Origin: an uncultured Alistipes sp.
GTDB taxonomy: Bacteria; Bacteroidota; Bacteroidia; Bacteroidales; Rikenellaceae
NCBI GenBank assembly: GCA_944321185.1
Contig: CALUKH010000014.1
Coordinates: forward strand, 1-45,892
Direction: 5' to 3'
Length of the DNA stretch: 45,892 nt
Shown here: positions 1 to 8,095 of the stretch, in pieces
How positions within the stretch are numbered: the stretch's first letter is position 1
Layout: each line of letters starts with the position of its first letter
The notes under the pieces: generated by a model
Seen by the model: only the letters and a program-made list of their open reading frames with translations
What the model was told of the DNA's origin: nothing
The model's database searches: none
Position numbers and translations under genes: made by a program

Positions 1-107
1 GCCTCGAAGGGAGTTTTGAGAATTCGGAAAATTTTTCTCTGTGCCGCTGTAAATTGCTGATTATTAGTGTTTTTATTCTTCGATTTTCTGAATTTTGCTG
101 CGTTAAG
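1..107. other. Intergenic end downstream of mnmE
   Basis: AT-richer stretch between the window edge and the mnmE stop. I see no gene, RNA or convincing terminator hairpin here. Any partner gene of the mnmE operon would lie outside the window. Confidence 0.5.
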
Positions 108-1463
108 TTACTTTCCGATGCAGAACTTTGAGAAGATATTTCCAAGAACTTCGTCCGGAGCGATGGCACCCCGTCCCGTGATCTCTCCCAAGTGGCGGAT
201 CACCGGCCGAATCTCCTCGCTCAGCAGGTCGGCCGGAAGTCCCTGGTCCATTCCCTCTAGTGCGCGCCCCAATGCTTCGCGGGCGGCCGTCAACGCCTCG
301 TAATGCCGGCCGTTCGAGACCACCGGATCGCCGTGGTACAACCCCTCGGTATCGACCGCTTCACGCAGCGCCCGGCACAGTTCATCCATCCCGTCGCCCC
401 GCTTGGCCGAGATCCCGATCGCACCCTCGGGCAGCTGAAAACCCTCCGTGGCGGCGTCGATCTTGTTGTAGACGGTCAGCAGCTTCTGTTCGGGCCGCAG
501 TTCGAAATCTGGTTCGGAACCGCCCGCACCGATTTGCGCATCGATCAGGCGGACAACGATCTGCGCCCGGCGGATGCTCTCCATCGTGCGTTCGATGCCC
601 ATCTGTTCCAGCCGGTCACCCGTCGAGCGGATGCCCGCCGTGTCGAGGAACCGGAACAGCACGCCGCCGATGTTGGCGCGCTCTTCGATCACGTCACGCG
701 TCGTGCCGGCAATTTCCGAGACCATTGCGCGCTCTTCGTTCAGCAGGCGGTTGAGCAGGGTCGATTTTCCGACGTTCGGTGCCCCGACGATCGCCACGGC
801 AACACCCTCCTTGATGGCGTTGCCCAGTGCAAAGGAGCTCCGCAACCGGTCGATCTCCCGTCCGATCTGCTCCATGGTTTCGCGCAGCGCCCGCCGGTCG
901 GCAAACTCCACATCCTCCTCCGAGAAGTCCAGTTCGAGTTCCAGCAGCGAAGTGAGATTCAGCAGTTTGTCACGCAGGCTCTCCAGTTCGTCTGAATATC
1001 CGCCGCGCATCTGCGTTGAGGCCAGCGTGTGGGCCGCGCGGGTCGACGAGGCGATCAGATCGGCCACGGCTTCGGCCTGCGACAGATCGAGTTTGCCGGC
1101 CAGATAGGCCCGGATCGTATATTCGCCGGGTTGGGCCATGCGTCCGCCTGCCGCGATCAGCAGCCGGAGGATTTCGGAGACGATATACGACGATCCGTGG
1201 CACGAGATTTCGACCGAATCTTCGCCCGTGTAGGAGTGCGGGGCGCGGAATACCGTGGCCAACACGTCATCTACCACCCGTTCGCCGTCCATCACGCGTC
1301 CGTAATGGACCGTATAGGCGTCGGCCCGGGCGAGGGGCTGTTTTCCCCGGAAGATACGGTCGCAAACCGCCAGCGCCTCCTCTCCGCTCACCCGGACGAT
1401 GGCGATGGCGCCGCCCGGGGCCGTGGCCGGAGCCACGATCGTATCGTGATCCGCCGTCATCAT
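108..1463 (-). CDS. mnmE: tRNA modification GTPase MnmE (TrmE)
   Basis: GTPase that, with MnmG, installs the carboxymethylaminomethyl group on U34 of certain tRNAs; cytoplasmic. The 451-residue product has the family's usual length (about 450). It shows the N-terminal tetrahydrofolate-binding domain, then a G domain inserted in a helical domain: P-loop GAPNVGKS at 227-234, TTRDV near 254, DTAG 274-277 and NKID 333-336. It ends in FCIGK, containing the invariant catalytic Cys. I start at 1463 because its ATG overlaps the stop of the upstream transglycosylase (ATGATGA), so translation is probably coupled. An in-frame ATG at 1526 lies inside the neighbour and would add a non-family N-terminus. 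Last gene of the parA operon in this window. Confidence 0.96.
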   Translation of the reverse strand: MMTADHDTIVAPATAPGGAIAIVRVSGEEALAVCDRIFRGKQPLARADAYTVHYGRVMDGERVVDDVLATVFRAPHSYTGEDSVEISCHGSSYIVSEILRLLIAAGGRMAQPGEYTIRAYLAGKLDLSQAEAVADLIASSTRAAHTLASTQMRGGYSDELESLRDKLLNLTSLLELELDFSEEDVEFADRRALRETMEQIGREIDRLRSSFALGNAIKEGVAVAIVGAPNVGKSTLLNRLLNEERAMVSEIAGTTRDVIEERANIGGVLFRFLDTAGIRSTGDRLEQMGIERTMESIRRAQIVVRLIDAQIGAGGSEPDFELRPEQKLLTVYNKIDAATEGFQLPEGAIGISAKRGDGMDELCRALREAVDTEGLYHGDPVVSNGRHYEALTAAREALGRALEGMDQGLPADLLSEEIRPVIRHLGEITGRGAIAPDEVLGNIFSKFCIGK

Positions 1464-2839
1464 CTTCCTTCGATCCGCAGGCGTTGCCCGATGCGGAGTT
1501 TGTGGGCGCTCTTGAGCTTGTTCCATCGCATCAGCTGGGCGGTCGTCACGCGGTAACGGCGGGCGATGGCACCCAGTGTGTCGCCCTTCTTGACGACGTA
1601 GATCGTGCCGCTGCGTTCGAGTTTTTTCTTGTCGATGTTCGCCGGGTTGATGTACTCCTTCAGATACATCGAATCCTTGGCCATGATTTCGGGTTCGTGG
1701 GCGATGTACTGCGTGACGCAGCGTTGCGGCAGGACCAGCGTATAGCTTTTCGTCGTGGCGGGGATGATGTCGAGTTTGTACTGGGGGTTGAGCTGACGCA
1801 GCGTCTCGAGCGGCAGATCGATCGTCGAGGCGATCTGGTTCAGGTGCATCAACCGGTTGATGTGCAGCGTGTCGACCGACAGCGGGATCGGTGCCTCGGT
1901 GGGTTCGATGTGATGCAGCTGGTGGTAGGCATAGGCGTAGGTGGCACCGATGAAGGCCGGGACATATCCGCGGGTTTCACGCGGCAGGTAGTCGTAAATC
2001 TCCCAGAAGGTCTTGCCGCCGGATCGGGCGATGGCCTTGTTGACGTTGCCCGGGCCGCAGTTGTAGGCCGCAATGGCGAGCGTCCAGTCGTTGTAGATGG
2101 CGTAGAGGTCCTTCAGGAATCGGCAGGCGGCCTCCGTGGCACGCAGCGGATCGCGGCGTTCGTCGACCAGCGAATTGATCTCCAGACCGTAGCTTTTGCC
2201 CGTCGTGGGCATGAACTGCCACAGCCCGACGGCACCGGCCGGCGAGACGGCCGTCGGCTGGAGGGCCGATTCGATGATCGGCAGCGCACGCAACTCGACG
2301 GGAAGACCCTCGCGGAGCAACTCCTCCTCGATGATCGGGAAGTAGTACTGCGACATGCCGAGGATGCGGCTGATGGTCCCCGAGCGCGGGTCGACATAGC
2401 GGTTGATGTAGCCCTTGACGATCGCATTGAACGGCAGCTGGATCGGCGAGGCGAGGTTTCGCAGCCGCTGGGCATAGACCGAATCGGGCGTCTGATCGAC
2501 CACCGCCGTGGAGTCTTCGAGGATGTAGTGCTTGAAGAATTCGCTGTAGGCATCCTGACGTTGGCGTTCGCGCCATTCGGCCAGCAGCGAATCGGCCTGT
2601 TCGGCCGTCAGGCCGAGGGTGATGTCGTTGACCGGCAGCGAATCGGCGGGTTCGGGCTCGGCCGCTTCGACGGGTTCGGGGCAGACCGTGCGCAGCGAAT
2701 CCTGCGATGCGGCGTTTTGGGTCTGTTCGGTACGGGATTTTCTGTTTCGTTTTTTCTTGGTGCGGGGGCTGCGGTCGAGGGCCGATACCGGAGCGGCGAA
2801 GGCCACCAGCAGCGCAAATATCAGGAGTTTTCTCATCAT
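1460..2839 (-). CDS. MltD-like lytic transglycosylase with LysM domain
   Basis: Probable membrane-bound or periplasmic murein lytic transglycosylase cleaving the MurNAc-GlcNAc bond. The 459 residues begin with a signal peptide (hydrophobic residues 4-20, cut near VSA-LD) and a basic, Pro/Glu-rich linker. An SLT domain follows at about 155-275, with catalytic Glu190 (PIIES), GLWQFMP at 205-211 and the AAYNCGPGNV motif at 257-266. One LysM peptidoglycan-binding motif ends the protein (about 412-457). MltD proteins often carry two or more LysM copies, so one is on the low side. The start lies just before the DUF5683 stop and the 3' end overlaps mnmE by 4 bases, indicating a tight operon. A cell-wall role beside parAB fits growth and division housekeeping (inference). 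Confidence 0.92.
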   Translation of the reverse strand: MMRKLLIFALLVAFAAPVSALDRSPRTKKKRNRKSRTEQTQNAASQDSLRTVCPEPVEAAEPEPADSLPVNDITLGLTAEQADSLLAEWRERQRQDAYSEFFKHYILEDSTAVVDQTPDSVYAQRLRNLASPIQLPFNAIVKGYINRYVDPRSGTISRILGMSQYYFPIIEEELLREGLPVELRALPIIESALQPTAVSPAGAVGLWQFMPTTGKSYGLEINSLVDERRDPLRATEAACRFLKDLYAIYNDWTLAIAAYNCGPGNVNKAIARSGGKTFWEIYDYLPRETRGYVPAFIGATYAYAYHQLHHIEPTEAPIPLSVDTLHINRLMHLNQIASTIDLPLETLRQLNPQYKLDIIPATTKSYTLVLPQRCVTQYIAHEPEIMAKDSMYLKEYINPANIDKKKLERSGTIYVVKKGDTLGAIARRYRVTTAQLMRWNKLKSAHKLRIGQRLRIEGR

Positions 2840-4009
2840 CTAAAAGTTGAGCTTGAGGTTGAACCCGAAGACGGGCCGGTTACCCTGCTGCATCGGGACG
2901 TAGGTGTAGTCGACCAGCGGTTCGAGGTTCATCGACAGGTCGTCCGAGATGTCGTAGTCCTTCAGGTGGGCATCGACATGTGCGTCGATGATCTGCAGCA
3001 CGTAGAGGGCGCCCGTGAGGATGATACACAGGTCGCGGTTACGGCGGTAGTTGTCCCGGAGGTTCTTGATGAAGTCGGACGAGTAGCGTCCGCGGAACTC
3101 GTCGGTGGGTCCGTTGGGGTAGTTTTCGGGGTGTTGTTCGTAGTCGGCCAGCAGGGCGTAGGCCCGTTTGAAGCGCTGGAAACCGCGGTTGTTCCAGTCG
3201 ATGCAGTAGATCATCGAGGCGAATCCGCCGACGACGAACGGAACTTTCCAGTAGCTGCGGTTGTAGATCTGACCGGCACCGGGGAAGATGCAGGCCAGCG
3301 TAGTGGCCTTCTTGACCGAGGAGACGTCGTTGGTCGAGTAGTTCACGGCCGCATCGCCGATGAAGTAGATGTACGAGGCGACGGTGACACCCAGATAGAG
3401 TTGCCGGCGCGTATTGCTGCGGATCATTTGGGTCTGCAGGGCGTCGAGTTCGGGCGTACGCGTCATGCTGACGTTCATGTAGGAGTTGTACTGGCGGCGG
3501 AGGGGTTTGTAGGTCTGGTTTTCGTGGATGAAGAGACCCAGACCGGTTCCGACCAGACCGTAGAGGATCGGGAGTTTCCAGTACTGTTTGTTGTAGATCT
3601 GTCCGTAGCCGGGCAGCACCGTAGAGATCCAGCAGACCTTCGAGAGCGACATTGAGTCGCTCATGAACCAGCCTTTCTTGTAGACCTTGCGTTTGGTGGT
3701 GGTGTCGATTCCCTGCAGGGCGGCGTCGTAACGGGCCAGGGCCATCGAATCGAGGGCCCGAAGATCGTCTGTACGCAGGGCGGCGACGGCGGCCGAATCG
3801 ATGCGGTAGTCGATCTGCTGGGCGGAGTCGATCCTCAGGGCGAGTTCGGCGAAGCGGATCGAGTCGCGTTTGGCCCGCAGCGAATCCGGTTTCTGGAACA
3901 TACCGCCCCGCACGATGCTGCGGGCACTGCGCGGGAGTTGGGCTCGGACGGCGTGCATTCCCGACACGAGCGTCACGACGAGCAACAGGAGAAACCGGAT
4001 CCTGGCCAT
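2840..4009 (-). CDS. DUF5683 membrane protein
   Basis: Protein of 389 residues in the Bacteroidetes DUF5683 family; function unknown. An N-terminal signal peptide is visible (LLLLVVTLVSGMHAVRAQ). About 100 hydrophilic residues follow, then a membrane-associated core with two related segments: PGYGQIYNKQYWKLP (about 151-165) and PGAGQIYNRSYWKVP later, each followed by a hydrophobic stretch. This points to an internal duplication. It sits 14 bases after parB and abuts the transglycosylase start, so it is co-transcribed with both. Family assignment is from recognised motifs; any role in envelope or division is inference from position. Confidence 0.82.
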   Translation of the reverse strand: MARIRFLLLLVVTLVSGMHAVRAQLPRSARSIVRGGMFQKPDSLRAKRDSIRFAELALRIDSAQQIDYRIDSAAVAALRTDDLRALDSMALARYDAALQGIDTTTKRKVYKKGWFMSDSMSLSKVCWISTVLPGYGQIYNKQYWKLPILYGLVGTGLGLFIHENQTYKPLRRQYNSYMNVSMTRTPELDALQTQMIRSNTRRQLYLGVTVASYIYFIGDAAVNYSTNDVSSVKKATTLACIFPGAGQIYNRSYWKVPFVVGGFASMIYCIDWNNRGFQRFKRAYALLADYEQHPENYPNGPTDEFRGRYSSDFIKNLRDNYRRNRDLCIILTGALYVLQIIDAHVDAHLKDYDISDDLSMNLEPLVDYTYVPMQQGNRPVFGFNLKLNF

Positions 4010-4023
4010 GGTTTCAGCGATTT

Positions 4024-4896
4024 TTAGGGGCGTTTGGCAAAGCGTTCGATGAAGCGTTCGATATCGCGGTCGTCATTGAATCCGATGACGATTTTTCCGC
4101 CGCCGTTTTTTGAGCGTTTGATTGCGATATCCTCCGAGAAGTAGTTTTCGAGCTGTTCGACCAGCCGCGAGTAGCTTTCGGGATACTCTTCGTCGTCGGG
4201 GTTCTGCGCCTCTTTGGCCGAGGCTTCGGTGAGCTGGCGCACCAGCTCTTCGATCTGGCGGACCGAAAGGCCCTTCTTGATGCAGCGTTTGAGCAGCCGC
4301 AGCTGCTGATCGGCCGGTGCACCGGCGATGGCCTTGGCGTGGCCCATCGAGATGAACCCCTCCTTCAGGGCGAGCTGTACTTCGTCGGGGAGTTTGAGCA
4401 GGCGCAGGTAGTTCGAGATCGACGAACGTTTCTTGCCCACCTTTTCCGAGAGGGCATCCTGTGTCAGGTGGCATTCGTCGATCAGGCGCTGCAGTCCCAG
4501 GGCGATTTCGATGGCGTTGAGGTCCTGACGCTGGATGTTTTCGACCAGGGCCATGGCATGGAGGTTTTCGTCGTCGACTTCGCGGACGTAGGCCGGCAGG
4601 GTCTTCAGGTCGGCGCGCTGGGCGGCCCGCCAGCGGCGTTCGCCGCTGATGAGGATATATTTCCCGTGGTCGCTCTTCTTGACCGTCACGGGCTGGATGA
4701 CACCCAGTTGGCGGATCGAATCGGCCAGTTCGTCGAGCGCCTCCTCGTCGAACTGTTTACGCGGCTGGGTGGGGTTGGGGATGATGTCGGCGACGTCGAT
4801 TTCGGTCATCTGGCTCATGGGTTTGAGCTTCACGTCGATGGCCTCGCTGCCGAAAATCGCGTCGAGGCCACGGCCTAATCCCTTTTGTGGTTTCAT
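4024..4896 (-). CDS. parB: Chromosome partitioning protein ParB (Spo0J)
   Basis: Centromere-binding CTP-dependent clamp that loads at parS and works with ParA in chromosome segregation. The 290 residues show the N-terminal KGLGRGLDAIF signature (5-15), the ParB/Srx domain with GERRWR at 85-90, ENIQRQDL at 119-126, and a helix-turn-helix at about 142-168. The C-terminal part is probably the dimerisation domain. A gap of 208 bases of low-complexity DNA separates it from parA, unusually long for this pair. I could not find a convincing parS (TGTTNCACGTGNAACA-like) by eye in the window. Confidence 0.95.
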   Translation of the reverse strand: MKPQKGLGRGLDAIFGSEAIDVKLKPMSQMTEIDVADIIPNPTQPRKQFDEEALDELADSIRQLGVIQPVTVKKSDHGKYILISGERRWRAAQRADLKTLPAYVREVDDENLHAMALVENIQRQDLNAIEIALGLQRLIDECHLTQDALSEKVGKKRSSISNYLRLLKLPDEVQLALKEGFISMGHAKAIAGAPADQQLRLLKRCIKKGLSVRQIEELVRQLTEASAKEAQNPDDEEYPESYSRLVEQLENYFSEDIAIKRSKNGGGKIVIGFNDDRDIERFIERFAKRP

Positions 4897-4954
4897 GATG
4901 GTGTATTTTTATATATTGTGTCGAAGCGGGAGCCCTGTTTCGGGGGTTTTCATG

Positions 4955-5099
4955 TCTGCTCCCGTTTCTGTTGTCCTCGTTCCTCTTTATCTCGTTTCCG
5001 TTTCCGTTTCTGTTCCTGTCTTCTTTCCTGTCTCAGTCCTGTCTCTGTCTCTGTCTCTGTTTCTGTTCCTGTCTCCGTCTTGCTCCTCTGCCCCCCCCC
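4955..5099. repeat. Polypyrimidine/polypurine hexamer tract between parA and parB
   Basis: The plus strand is about a dozen degenerate units of the form G-T-Y-Y-C-Y (GTTTCC, GTCTCT, GTTCCT), ending in nine consecutive C at 5091-5099, just beyond the parA stop at 5105. On the coding strand this is a G9 run followed by GAGACA/GGAAAC hexamers. It fills most of the 208-base parA-parB gap and has no credible reading frame. Such strand asymmetry can promote slippage or triplex/G-rich structure; any role is inference. Confidence 0.85.
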
Positions 5100-5104
5100 G
5101 GATG

Positions 5105-5875
5105 TCAACTGCGTTTTTTGCGGTTTCGCTTCAGGAATTCGCGGGCCAGGTTCAGGTAGTTTTCCGAACCGACGGCGCTGGCGTCGTAGAGCATGACGGG
5201 TTTTCCGTGTGAGGGTGCTTCACCCAAACGGATATTGCGCTGAATTATTGTGTCGTAGGCCAGATCGCCGAAGTGTTCGCGGACTTCGGTGACGACCTGG
5301 TTGTTCAGGCGGTTTCGCATGTACATGGTCAGCAGGAACCCTTCGATGTCGAGTGCCGGGTTGAGACTCGACTTGACCTTCCGGATCGTGTTGAGCAGTT
5401 TGGAGAGGCCCTCGAGGGCGAGGTATTCGCACTGTACGGGGATCAGCACCGTGTCGGCCGCGGTGAGGATATTGACGGTGGTGTATCCGAGCGACGGCGA
5501 GCAGTCGATGAAGATGTAGTCGAATCGGTCGCGGACGGAGTCGACGATTTGTTTCATGACGAAGTGGGCATTCTCCATTTTCGGCAATTCGGTGTCGGCG
5601 GCCACCAGGTCGATCGACGAGGGGAGCAGCCAGAGGTTTTTGATGTCGGGGCTCTGGAGGATGACCTCCTGAGCCTGCCGCTGGCCGGAGAGACATTCGT
5701 ATATGCCTTCGAGATTGATGTCGAAGCCCAGCCCGGAGGTGGCGTTTGCCTGCGGATCGGCATCCAGCAGCAGCACTTTCTTGCCCAGCAGGGCCAGTGA
5801 AGCGGCCAGATTGATGGCCGTCGTGGTCTTACCCACACCGCCCTTCTGGTTGGCTAAAGCGATTACCTTTCCCAT
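5105..5875 (-). CDS. parA: Chromosome partitioning ATPase ParA (Soj)
   Basis: Walker-type ATPase that forms the nucleoid gradient moving ParB-parS complexes. The 256 residues show the deviant Walker A motif KGGVGKTT at 11-18, the DADPQAN motif at 38-44, and a Walker B strand ending in FIDCSPSLG. The length is typical of a chromosomal Soj without the N-terminal helix-turn-helix of plasmid ParAs. It is the first gene of the minus-strand operon and has a canonical promoter 25 bases upstream. Gene order parA-parB with mnmE nearby is often origin-proximal in bacteria, which is suggestive only. Confidence 0.96.
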   Translation of the reverse strand: MGKVIALANQKGGVGKTTTAINLAASLALLGKKVLLLDADPQANATSGLGFDINLEGIYECLSGQRQAQEVILQSPDIKNLWLLPSSIDLVAADTELPKMENAHFVMKQIVDSVRDRFDYIFIDCSPSLGYTTVNILTAADTVLIPVQCEYLALEGLSKLLNTIRKVKSSLNPALDIEGFLLTMYMRNRLNNQVVTEVREHFGDLAYDTIIQRNIRLGEAPSHGKPVMLYDASAVGSENYLNLAREFLKRNRKKRS

Positions 5876-5900
5876 GTTTCAGATTCGGTTTATAAGCAGG

Positions 5901-5932
5901 CAAATTTACGCAAATAATATGGCCCGTGCAAA
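5901..5932 (-). promoter_or_regulatory. Promoter of the parA operon
   Basis: On the minus strand: TTTG (5929-5932), a 20-base spacer, then TAAATTTG (5901-5908). This matches the Bacteroidetes -33 TTTG / -7 TAnnTTTG consensus exactly, with a leader of about 20 bases to parA. Confidence 0.8.
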
Positions 5933-6042
5933 TTCGGAGCCGAGCTTTTCGCAAAATGGGCTTTGGGGGCTGGTGGGGCGCCGATGGGGTGGTGACGGAC
6001 GAAGAAAATCGGCCGCAGAGGGTGTCATCCGCGAATTTTTCG

Positions 6043-6050
6043 TATCTTTG
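6043..6050 (+). promoter_or_regulatory. -7 element for the CPBP protease gene
   Basis: TATCTTTG matches the Bacteroidetes -7 box; no good TTTG lies 19-21 bases upstream. The predicted leader is about 95 bases and includes the hairpin at 6102-6125. Confidence 0.5.
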
Positions 6051-6101
6051 GAGGCTGCAAGGCCGGGACGTGCGAAGCTGTGTTTCCGGACGGAGCGCGG
6101 C

Positions 6102-6125
6102 CCTTCGGGACGATGGTCCCGAAGG
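6102..6125 (+). promoter_or_regulatory. Leader hairpin upstream of the CPBP protease
   Basis: Perfect 10-base-pair inverted repeat CCTTCGGGAC / GTCCCGAAGG with a GATG loop, ending 26 bases before the start codon. It has no T-tract, so it is not an intrinsic terminator. A leader RNA structure is plausible. Confidence 0.5.
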
Positions 6126-6151
6126 CGGAAATACCGGCCAGGCAGGTGTTT

Positions 6152-7075
6152 ATGAGTGACAAGACGGAACACGTAGAAGAGAAATCGCAGCGGGAGACGA
6201 CGGCCTCCGATCCCGCCGTTGCATCGCAGACGAAGCCGACGGGAAATCGCTTTCCGACGTTCGGCGATCTGCTGGCCATGTTGGGCATAGCCCTGGTGGC
6301 GCAGGTGTTGGTGGGGATCGTGGGGCGGATCATCCTGGCCGCCGTCGGCTATGGCGGCGACGGTGCGGCGGTGACGCCCGACGTTGCGGGCAAGATGATG
6401 GCGGTGCTCTATCTGGCCTCGATGGCCGTGACGTTGGGTGGTGTACTCTATTACCGTCGCCTGCGCGGGGGGCGCGGACGCTGGGCCCGCTTCTCGATCC
6501 GGGGGCTCAATCCGATGCTGCTGCTGTGGGCCTTCGTGCTGATCTTTGCCGTCGGCGTGGTTCTCGAACCGCTGCTGCGGGTGCTTCCCGACCTTTCGCT
6601 TGATGTCGGGCGGGGCTTCTGGACGCTGCTGTCGCTGGTGGTCTTTGCGCCGATCTTCGAGGAGCTGCTCTGCCGCGGCGTGGTGCTGGGCAGCCTGCGC
6701 GACCGCTATGGCGCCACGGTGGCCTGGCTCGTCTCGGCACTCTTCTTCGGGGTGCTGCACGTACAGCCGGTGCAGGTGGTCAGCGCCACGGTCGTCGGAC
6801 TGGTCCTGGGGTATGTCTATCTGGCCACCGATTCGCTCTGGCCCTCGATGATCCTCCATGCGCTGAACAACGCGGCCGCCTATCTGCTGATGATCCTCTT
6901 CGTAACGCCGGGTGACGACGCCGCGGGTGCGATGCTCATCGACCTGATCCAGAACCGTACGCTCTACGGTGTGATCTATGTCGTGGCGGTGATCCTCTCG
7001 GGTGTGTCGGGGTGGATGATGGTTCGCACGCTGCGACGGATGAACCCGACGCAGAAAAATCCCGTCGAGGTGTAA
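6152..7075 (+). CDS. CPBP-family intramembrane metalloprotease
   Basis: Integral membrane protease of the CPBP (CAAX protease and bacteriocin-processing, formerly Abi) family. The 307 residues have a 30-residue polar N-terminus, then about eight hydrophobic segments. Family motifs are present: EExxR-type FEELLCRG at 169-176 (Glu170, Glu171), FGVLH with His203, and HALNN with His236 and Asn240. Bacterial substrates are mostly unknown; roles in peptide export, surface-protein processing or bacteriocin immunity are family knowledge only. I chose the ATG at 6152 (preceded by AGGCAGG) over an in-frame ATG at 6080, which would add an unrelated stretch overlapping the leader hairpin. The following lipoprotein gene is 59 bases downstream with its own -7 box. 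Confidence 0.9.
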   Translation: MSDKTEHVEEKSQRETTASDPAVASQTKPTGNRFPTFGDLLAMLGIALVAQVLVGIVGRIILAAVGYGGDGAAVTPDVAGKMMAVLYLASMAVTLGGVLYYRRLRGGRGRWARFSIRGLNPMLLLWAFVLIFAVGVVLEPLLRVLPDLSLDVGRGFWTLLSLVVFAPIFEELLCRGVVLGSLRDRYGATVAWLVSALFFGVLHVQPVQVVSATVVGLVLGYVYLATDSLWPSMILHALNNAAAYLLMILFVTPGDDAAGAMLIDLIQNRTLYGVIYVVAVILSGVSGWMMVRTLRRMNPTQKNPVEV

Positions 7076-7115
7076 TATTCCGCCCGCAAAGTGCGTTACT
7101 TAGAAGTAAAAAACC

Positions 7116-7123
7116 TATCTTTG
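7116..7123 (+). promoter_or_regulatory. -7 element very close to the PpiC-like lipoprotein start
   Basis: TATCTTTG only 11 bases before the ATG at 7135, so a transcript from here would have a leader of about 4-7 bases. No clear -33 TTTG. If used, the mRNA would be almost leaderless. Confidence 0.45.
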
Positions 7124-7134
7124 CCCTTTGGAAA

Positions 7135-8064
7135 ATGAATTGGCGAGCGAAAATAACGGTCGTGGCCGCAGTGCTACTCCTGGCGGGATGCCGGGAGTTG
7201 CCGCGTTATTTTGCCAGCGATACGACCATCGCCCGGGCCGGAGGTAACGAACTGCGGATGCGTGACGTGCGGTCGGTGGTCCCCAAGGGTCTGTCGGGCG
7301 ATGACAGCGTGGCCTTCATGAAACTCTACGTCGACCGCTGGATTGTCAAGCAGCTCAAGCTCGAGGAGGCCGAGAGGCTCTTCTCCTCCTCGGCGGGCGA
7401 CATTGACAAGATGGTTGAGGAGTACCGGCAGGCACTGCTGATCCGGGAGTTGGACCAGCACTATGTCGACCAGTCGATCGATACGCTCATCACCGAGGAG
7501 GAAATCGCCGCCTATTACAACTCCCACAAGGCCGATTTCAAACTCGACCGCACGATCGTCAAGGGGCGGATCGTGCAGTTTGCGGCCGGCTACCGGCAGG
7601 CATCCAAGCTCAAGACGCTGATGGCCTCGAAAGCGAAGACCCAGCAGCAGGATTTCAGCGATATCTGCGAGAAGAACAACTTCACGGTGAGTGATTTCCG
7701 CAGCCAGTGGATCGATTTTCCGGAGTTCCTGAGTTACCTTCCGACGCTGCGGTCGCAGAACTACGATTCGGTGCTGGGGACGACCTCCGTGCAGGAGATG
7801 CGCGACAGCCACTGGCGCTACTATTTCCAGATCGATGCGGTGATGCGCGTCGGGGAGCCGATTCCGCTCGAACGCCTGCGGCGCAACATCCGCCGGATCC
7901 TCTACAACCAGCGCAAGAGCGACATCATCCGTCAGCACGACGAGGCGCTTCTGCACCGGGCCGAGGAGGAGGGCGAAGTGAAGATCTTCGGCGGCAGACG
8001 CATGCTGACGGACGATGCCTCAGCAGAGCCCGCCCCCTACGAAGAAAATCAAGCGAAACGATAA
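7135..8064 (+). CDS. PpiC/SurA-like lipoprotein (peptidyl-prolyl isomerase-related)
   Basis: Lipoprotein of 309 residues: hydrophobic signal, then lipobox LLAGC with Cys19. The rest resembles parvulin/SurA-type chaperones: an N-terminal helical region (GNELRMRDVRSVVP, then TEEEIAAYYNSHKADF) and a C-terminal region lacking the obvious parvulin core FHIIQ seen in the next gene. It may therefore be a chaperone without isomerase activity (inference). Start chosen at 7135 because it gives a proper lipoprotein signal; the longer frame from 7012 overlaps the protease gene. It precedes a SurA-like gene by 31 bases and an OstA-like gene after that, so a role in outer-membrane protein folding is the most reasonable guess. 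Confidence 0.8.
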   Translation: MNWRAKITVVAAVLLLAGCRELPRYFASDTTIARAGGNELRMRDVRSVVPKGLSGDDSVAFMKLYVDRWIVKQLKLEEAERLFSSSAGDIDKMVEEYRQALLIRELDQHYVDQSIDTLITEEEIAAYYNSHKADFKLDRTIVKGRIVQFAAGYRQASKLKTLMASKAKTQQQDFSDICEKNNFTVSDFRSQWIDFPEFLSYLPTLRSQNYDSVLGTTSVQEMRDSHWRYYFQIDAVMRVGEPIPLERLRRNIRRILYNQRKSDIIRQHDEALLHRAEEEGEVKIFGGRRMLTDDASAEPAPYEENQAKR

Positions 8065-8095
8065 CAGAAATCCATATCATCAGAATCAGATCAAG

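Noticed and set aside
1016-3655. Very long open frame opposite mnmE, MltD-like and DUF5683 genes (879 codons).
   Set aside because: Antisense to three well-recognised genes, no family motif, Arg/Gly/Asp-rich composition. High GC and codon bias remove stop codons on the opposite strand.
4024-5940. A parS site near parAB.
   Set aside because: I scanned for TGTTNCACGTGNAACA-like palindromes and saw none; a computed search would be decisive.
5906-6859. 317-codon minus-strand frame over the CPBP protease and its leader.
   Set aside because: His/Gln/Pro-rich shadow; the plus strand has family motifs and membrane segments.
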